DNA of 10,615 nucleotides, taken from contig PLSZ01000124.1 in assembly GCA_003164305.1 (NCBI GenBank), forward strand, positions 1-10,615, given 5' to 3'. The position numbers were made by a program, and so were the translations under genes. Numbering within the stretch: position 1 is the stretch's first letter; each line of letters begins with the position of its first letter. This stretch comes from Acetobacteraceae bacterium. Lineage in GTDB: Bacteria; Pseudomonadota; Alphaproteobacteria; Acetobacterales; Acetobacteraceae. Below the pieces are notes generated by a model. The model saw nothing but the letters and a program-made list of their open reading frames with translations. It was not told where the DNA came from and made no database searches. Positions 7,353 to 10,615 of this stretch are shown one piece after another.

Positions 7353-7363
7353 AGCATGCTTTG
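7350..7363. promoter_or_regulatory. Perfect 14-bp palindrome, candidate operator
   Basis: CAAAGCATGCTTTG is a perfect palindrome overlapping three bases of the minus-strand -35 box. A further CAAAG half-site lies at 7336-7340 inside the spacer, in the same orientation as the left half. This arrangement fits a dimeric transcription factor, whose identity is unknown. Confidence 0.4.
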
Positions 7364-7519
7364 CCCCCGATATCCGCGCATTACCAGATGCTCCCCGCCT
7401 GGCCGACCATTCCGGAAGTGAATTATCCACGAATTGTGGATGAAATGCCCCTCCGGAGCCGAATCGTTCGGCATATCTGTTTGTTTTGATGTGGTTTTTT
7501 CTTGACAGGCGGCTGTGGA

Positions 7520-7565
7520 TGACCGGCATGGCTCGCGCCGGTCACTCGTTCCGGCCCACCGGGCC
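7520..7565 (+). other. Two consecutive hairpins in the leader of the hydratase operon
   Basis: TGACCGGC (7520-7527) pairs with GCCGGTCA (7537-7544) around a 9-base loop, and GGCCC (7553-7557) with GGGCC (7561-7565) around three bases. They lie 95-140 bases before the ATG at 7660. There is no T-run after the second. They could shape the leader RNA, but no known riboswitch is recognised. Confidence 0.3.
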
Positions 7566-7659
7566 AGGCGATCCAAATCCCTCCGGCCCTTGCCATTTCC
7601 GTCCATGCCCTTATCCCCTCCCCCACCGTTCCACCAAGGCCGTCTCCAGGGATCGTCTC

Positions 7660-8424
7660 ATGTCCAGCTTCGACGCCTCCGCCGCCATCGACTCCTTCTG
7701 GGCTGCCCGCGCCAGAGGCGAGTGGTTTCCCGCGGCCTGGAACGACAAACTCACCAACGATCAGGCCTATCGGATCCTGTTCGGCATCATGGAACGCCGC
7801 CTCGCCGCCGGCGAAAAGCAAATCGGCTGGAAGGTCGGCCTGACCTCCAAGGCCATCCAGCAGCAGTTCAGCGTGCATGAGCCGGTGTTCGGTTGCATCC
7901 TCGAATCACGTCCGTCCGGCCACGGTTTCGCGCCCGGAGACCTGATCAGCCCAGGATTCGAAAATGAACTATGCCTGCGGCTGGGGAAGGGGCTTTCCGG
8001 CGTCATCACGACGGACCAGGCCCGCGACGCGATCGACGCGGTCTACCCCTCCCTGGAAATCATCGAAACGCGAGGCGACCTGACGCGGCAACTGGCCCTG
8101 GCGCTCGCCGACAACGCACAGCAAAAGACGGTCATTCTGGGCCAGCCCGTGGCCCTGCCCGCCGATCTGGAAACCATCGAGGCGCGGGTGACGATCAACG
8201 GCCAGACCGCGGGCACCGGAACGGGCAACGCGGTGCTCGGCAATCCGTTGAACTCGGTCGTCTGGCTGGCGGCGAAACTCGCCGAATTCGGGCGCTCCCT
8301 GAAAGCCGGCGAGATCGTCATGAGCGGCTCCTTCACCCGCCAGTTTCCGATCCATCCCGGCGACACGATCCGCGCGGACTTCTCCGGCGTCGGCGCCGTC
8401 GCGACGAGCATGACAAACGCATGA
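7660..8424 (+). CDS. 2-keto-4-pentenoate hydratase / 4-oxalocrotonate decarboxylase-like protein
   Basis: This 254-residue protein belongs to the MhpD/XylI-like branch of the fumarylacetoacetate-hydrolase fold. Members hydrate or decarboxylate 2-oxo-enoic acids made by meta-cleavage of aromatic rings, with a divalent metal. Visible motifs are IGWKVGLTSKAIQQQF (residues 55-70, Lys58), the metal-binding ExE in FENELCLRL (Glu101, Glu103), SLEIIETR (133-138), GNAVLGNPLNSVVWLAAKL (189-207) and MSGSFTRQFPIHPGDTIRADFSGVG (221-245). The length is usual for the family. AGGGA at 7648-7652, seven bases before the ATG, sets the start; a longer frame from 7486 adds 58 unlike residues. Its stop overlaps the start of the dehydrogenase by ATGA, so the two are coupled. 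No ring-cleavage dioxygenase, tautomerase or aldolase is in the window, so the exact substrate is open. Confidence 0.88.
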   Translation: MSSFDASAAIDSFWAARARGEWFPAAWNDKLTNDQAYRILFGIMERRLAAGEKQIGWKVGLTSKAIQQQFSVHEPVFGCILESRPSGHGFAPGDLISPGFENELCLRLGKGLSGVITTDQARDAIDAVYPSLEIIETRGDLTRQLALALADNAQQKTVILGQPVALPADLETIEARVTINGQTAGTGTGNAVLGNPLNSVVWLAAKLAEFGRSLKAGEIVMSGSFTRQFPIHPGDTIRADFSGVGAVATSMTNA

Positions 8425-9452
8425 GCCAAATTCGCGCCTTGCAGATGCTGTCCGACAAGGACCTCGCGCTGCGCCACATCGATCCGCCGCCCCCGCCAGG
8501 TCCTGGTGAGGTTCAGTTGCGGGTCCGTTACGTCGGCATCAACCACATCGACGTGTTCGGGCTGCGCGGCATGGCGTTCGCCAAACGCCTGTACCCATTA
8601 TCAGTCGGCGCCGAGGCGGCGTGCGAGGTGGCCGCGGTCGGCGAAGGCGTTACCAACGTCGCGCCGGGCGACCGCGTCGTGCCGTTTTCCGCCTACACCT
8701 GCGGCACGTGCCGGCAATGCCTGCGCGGCAACGACAATCTGTGCGAGAACGTGCTCGGCATTCGCGGTTTCCATGTCGATGGGTGGGCTCAGGACCTGAC
8801 CAACCACCCTGCCCGCCTGATGGTGAAAATTCCTGACGGTATCGACATGAAGGACGCCGCCTGCGTGGGCGTCGCTTATTCGACCGTCGAACACATGCTG
8901 TTCGACAACGCGAAGCTGGAGCCCGGCGAAACGATCCTGATCCACGCGGGCGCGTCCGGCATCGGCAGCATCGCGGTGAAGATCGCCAAATCCCTCGGCT
9001 GCACCGTGATCACCACCGTCGGCAGCGCGGAGAAGGCCGAAAAGGTCAAAGGCCTCGGCGCCGATCACGTGATCAACTACCGGGAGGAGCGGTGGGAAGG
9101 CGTGACCCGCAAACTCACCGCGCGCAAAGGCGTGGACGTCGTGTTCGAGCATGTCGGCGCCGATACCTGGCAAGGATCGTTGCTGGTGTTGAAACGAGGT
9201 GGGCGGCTGGTGACCTGCGGCGCGACCTCGGGCGGCGGCGCGACCATCAACCTGATGCAGTTGTTTCAGCAGCAGTACCGGATCATCGGCTCCTTCGGCT
9301 CGCCGATCTCGGCGTTGCGCCGGGCGCTGGACCGGATCGCCGGAGGGGTCGCGCCGGTGATCGACACCGTCTACCAACTCGACAATTTCCGCGCCGGGGT
9401 GGAGCGGCTGGCGACGCGCGACGTGTTCGGAAAAATCCTGGTCGAACTTTAG
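8421..9452 (+). CDS. Medium-chain dehydrogenase/reductase (quinone-oxidoreductase-like) with structural zinc site only
   Basis: This 343-residue protein is a zinc-type MDR enzyme. The N-domain has LRVRYVGINHIDVFGLRG, a form seen in quinone and enoyl reductases. The structural-zinc loop is intact with Cys94, Cys97, Cys100 and Cys108 (CGTCRQCLRGNDNLC). The Rossmann nucleotide site is IHAGASGIGSIAVKIAK (174-190), and VFEHVGADTW plus LLVLKRGGRLVTCGATSG follow in the usual places. The catalytic-zinc residues of alcohol dehydrogenases appear missing: the position of the first Cys is taken by GINHID and the GHE motif by VGAEAACEV. The enzyme probably reduces a C=C or quinone, or uses a zinc-free mechanism, with NAD(P)H. 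It begins at ATG 8421, overlapping the hydratase stop, and ends 8 bases before the acyltransferase. Its substrate may be related to that of the hydratase. Confidence 0.88.
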   Translation: MSQIRALQMLSDKDLALRHIDPPPPPGPGEVQLRVRYVGINHIDVFGLRGMAFAKRLYPLSVGAEAACEVAAVGEGVTNVAPGDRVVPFSAYTCGTCRQCLRGNDNLCENVLGIRGFHVDGWAQDLTNHPARLMVKIPDGIDMKDAACVGVAYSTVEHMLFDNAKLEPGETILIHAGASGIGSIAVKIAKSLGCTVITTVGSAEKAEKVKGLGADHVINYREERWEGVTRKLTARKGVDVVFEHVGADTWQGSLLVLKRGGRLVTCGATSGGGATINLMQLFQQQYRIIGSFGSPISALRRALDRIAGGVAPVIDTVYQLDNFRAGVERLATRDVFGKILVEL

Positions 9453-9460
9453 ATTCGGTC

Positions 9461-10354
9461 ATGAAAAATTGGCCGCTCCGCGTGTGGGACGCCATCGTCG
9501 GCGGCATCGTGCTGGCGCTGTTCGCGCTGATGCGCCGTCTGGGACCGGAACGAGCGCCCGCCCTGTGCGCCGCGGTGGCTCGAACGATCGGACCTTGGCT
9601 GCCGGTGCATCGCATCGGCACGACCAACATCCGCGCCGCGTTTCCCGAGAAGGACAGCGCCTGGCACCAGGCCACGCTGAAGCAGGAATGGGATAATCTG
9701 GGCCGCGTCGCCGGTGAATATGTGCATCTGAACGCGCTGTGGGACTTCGACCCGGCCCATCCGAAACAGGGACGCATCCAGTCGGACGACGTGGCTCTGT
9801 TCATCGACATGCTGACCGACGGCAAGCCGGCGTTGTGCTTTTCCGCGCATCTGGCGAACTGGGAACTCGCGGCGCTGGCGCCTCCGGCTTACGGGATGGA
9901 GTCCGCCGTGGTGTACCGGATGCCGAACAATCCGATCGTGGCGCGGGCCATTCAGCGGATCCGCGCGGCGTCGATGGGCCAGTTGATCCGCACCCGCAAT
10001 CAGGCGCCGATTGAGATGGCGGGCGCGCTGACCGCCGGCAAACATGTCGGGATGTTGACCGACCAGCATTTTTCCCGAGGCGTGGACATCACGTTCTTCG
10101 GCCGGCGCTGCAAGGCGAATCCGGCGATCGCCCGGCTGGCACGGCATTTCGATTGTCCGGTGGTCGGCGTGCGGGTGATCAGGCGTCCGGATGGCGGGTT
10201 CACGATCAACGGAGTCGGACCGCTGACATTGCCGCGCGACGCCGGGGGCCGTGTGGACGTGACGGCAACGACCCAGATGATCAACGATATCGTCGAGGGG
10301 TGGGTGCGCGAAAATCCGGGTCAGTGGCTGTGGTTTCACCGGCGTTGGCGCTGA
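9461..10354 (+). CDS. LpxL/HtrB-family lipid A acyltransferase
   Basis: This 297-residue inner-membrane protein transfers an acyl chain from an acyl carrier protein to a lipid A precursor or a related lipid. A hydrophobic segment at about residues 9-25 (WDAIVGGIVLALFALMR) is the usual membrane anchor. NIRAAFPEK is the family motif near residues 56-64. The catalytic HX4E is SAHLANWELAAL with His130 and Glu135. Further conserved blocks are YRMPNNPIVARAI (152-164), MLTDQHFSRGVDITFFGRR (198-216) and ENPGQWLWFHRRWR at the C-terminus. The length fits the family. It starts 8 bases after the dehydrogenase stop with a weak ribosome site, so read-through or coupling is likely. Its place after two small-molecule enzymes is unexpected. 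The same fold also makes late acyl additions in ornithine-lipid relatives, so lipid A is the likely but not certain acceptor. Confidence 0.92.
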   Translation: MKNWPLRVWDAIVGGIVLALFALMRRLGPERAPALCAAVARTIGPWLPVHRIGTTNIRAAFPEKDSAWHQATLKQEWDNLGRVAGEYVHLNALWDFDPAHPKQGRIQSDDVALFIDMLTDGKPALCFSAHLANWELAALAPPAYGMESAVVYRMPNNPIVARAIQRIRAASMGQLIRTRNQAPIEMAGALTAGKHVGMLTDQHFSRGVDITFFGRRCKANPAIARLARHFDCPVVGVRVIRRPDGGFTINGVGPLTLPRDAGGRVDVTATTQMINDIVEGWVRENPGQWLWFHRRWR

Positions 10355-10360
10355 ACCGCC

Positions 10361-10397
10361 GCGTGGCGCCGTTTGGCCCGTTCCCCGCCACGCTTTT
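10361..10397 (+). terminator. Intrinsic terminator of the hydratase-dehydrogenase-acyltransferase operon
   Basis: GCGTGGCG (10361-10368) and CGCCACGC (10386-10393) form a perfect 8-bp stem around a 17-base loop, followed directly by TTTT (10394-10397). It lies six bases after the acyltransferase stop codon. The T-run is short but the stem is GC-rich and the position is ideal. Confidence 0.7.
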
Positions 10398-10407
10398 GCC
10401 ATACGCC

Positions 10408-10454
10408 GAAGCAATGACTCCTGGCCGGGGCGACCGGTCGAAAAGGATTGCTTC
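10408..10454. repeat. Nested inverted repeat downstream of the operon
   Basis: GAAGCAAT (10408-10415) and ATTGCTTC (10447-10454) are perfect 8-bp inverted repeats, enclosing a second stem GGCCGG/CCGGTC (10423-10428 and 10434-10439, one wobble). A third complementary pair, ATGACTC (10414-10420) and GAGTCAT (10472-10478), overlaps the outer arm. The structure may be a folded RNA or a protein-binding site; its function is unknown. Confidence 0.35.
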
Positions 10455-10520
10455 CGCGACGGGCGCGCCCAGAGTCATCACACCAATGGCCGAAAGTCTT
10501 GACCCATGACGTCTCCTCGT

Positions 10521-10583
10521 CATCACCGAGCTCGACCCGGTGATCTGTCGCCGCACGTGCCGCGCGAGATGGCCGGGTCGAGC
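10521..10583. repeat. REP-like palindromic element
   Basis: GCTCGACCCGG (10530-10540) and CCGGGTCGAGC (10573-10583) are perfect 11-bp inverted repeats around a 32-base loop. The left arm also forms its own hairpin, ATCACCG/CGGTGAT (10522-10528 and 10538-10544). The words GATGGCCGGGTCGAG and ATCACC...GACCCGGTGAT resemble the dispersed palindromic repeats common in alphaproteobacterial intergenic DNA. No coding frame is convincing around it. Copy number elsewhere cannot be judged here. Confidence 0.45.
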
Positions 10584-10615
10584 CCCCTACGCATCAAGTT
10601 AAGCGCCGCGAGAGG

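Larger units (their letters stand above)
7288..7522. promoter_or_regulatory. Cluster of DnaA-box-like motifs
   Basis: TGTGGATGG (7288-7296), TTATCCACG (7423-7431), TGTGGATGA (7435-7443) and TGTGGATGA (7514-7522) resemble the DnaA box TTATCCACA. The second has one mismatch. The third and fourth, read on the minus strand, are TCATCCACA, also one mismatch. The second and third form a near-palindrome (ATCCAC/GTGGAT around five bases). A T-rich stretch lies between the third and fourth. This may be a DnaA-responsive or other regulator site cluster; a replication origin is not supported by the neighbouring genes. Confidence 0.2.
7208..7659. other. Divergent intergenic region between DUF3096 and the hydratase operon
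   Basis: No coding sequence is convincing here. An in-frame extension of the hydratase to 7486 and the plus-strand frame through 7208-7489 have unlike composition and no family match. The region holds a candidate minus-strand promoter with a 14-bp palindrome, TGTGGATGA-like motifs, a T-rich stretch at 7476-7501, an isolated TTGACA at 7502-7507 with no clear -10 box, and several hairpins including CGCCAG/CTGGCG at 7240-7257. Confidence 0.6.

Noticed and set aside
6818..7489. 223-residue open frame on the plus strand
   Set aside because: It runs across the start of the exported transglutaminase-like gene, the DUF3096 gene and the intergenic region without any motif.
7288..7522. Chromosomal replication origin
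   Set aside because: The DnaA-like boxes are imperfect, and none of the usual origin neighbours (dnaA, dnaN, hemE, parAB, repABC) is in the window. It is kept only as a motif cluster.
7486..7659. N-terminal extension of the hydratase
   Set aside because: The 58 extra residues are unlike the family, and a good ribosome site (AGGGA at 7648-7652) stands before the ATG at 7660.
8601..9377. 258-residue open frame on the minus strand
   Set aside because: It is antisense to the dehydrogenase and has shadow-type composition.
9449..10414. 321-residue open frame on the minus strand
   Set aside because: It is antisense to the acyltransferase, whose motifs are complete; the frame is His/Arg/Pro-rich and unlike a protein.
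10281..10556. 91-residue open frame on the minus strand at the right end
   Set aside because: It crosses the terminator, the hairpin and part of the REP-like element; no ribosome site or family match is visible.

Overview
The window is GC-rich, gene-dense DNA that reads as an alphaproteobacterium, most likely Acetobacteraceae or a relative. The clues are a Hint_2-type Hedgehog/intein domain with the C-terminal module I associate with that group, a SARP/BTAD-TolB-TPR regulator, and a DUF3096 mini-protein. This assignment rests on protein style, not on a database search. I see no rRNA, tRNA, CRISPR array, transposase or phage gene.

Layout. Positions 1-404 are non-coding, partly AT-rich, and lead into a large plus-strand regulator (405-2642) with a SARP-like winged helix, a BTAD domain, a TolB-like domain and a TPR tail. 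Its 3' end runs 48 bp into a convergent minus-strand cassette of three genes, read from right to left. The first is an exported transglutaminase-like protein with a twin-arginine leader (6884-5841). The second is a 770-residue protein that joins a GH113-like glycoside hydrolase barrel to a Hint_2 domain and a C-terminal module (5788-3476). The third is a second transglutaminase-like protein of a different subfamily, without a signal peptide (3479-2595), overlapping the Hint gene by ATGA. Upstream on the same strand is a 51-residue two-helix membrane protein, DUF3096 (7207-7052).

A 452-bp divergent intergenic region (7208-7659) follows. It holds a perfect 14-bp palindrome touching a minus-strand -35 box, several TGTGGATGA-like motifs resembling DnaA boxes, and hairpins. 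Then comes a tight plus-strand operon: a 2-keto-4-pentenoate hydratase-like enzyme (7660-8424), a medium-chain zinc-type dehydrogenase lacking the catalytic zinc ligands (8421-9452, ATGA overlap), and an LpxL/HtrB-family lipid A acyltransferase (9461-10354). A clear intrinsic terminator ends it at 10361-10397. The right end carries two further inverted-repeat structures, one resembling the dispersed palindromic repeats of alphaproteobacteria.

The most unusual part is 2595-6884: a sugar-cleaving barrel fused to a potentially self-splicing or self-cleaving domain, flanked by two papain-fold transglutaminase-like enzymes. All catalytic residues I can check are present. I infer that the three act on a common extracellular or envelope target, possibly a polysaccharide-protein material, and that the convergent regulator could be linked to them. 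Neither point is shown by the sequence alone.
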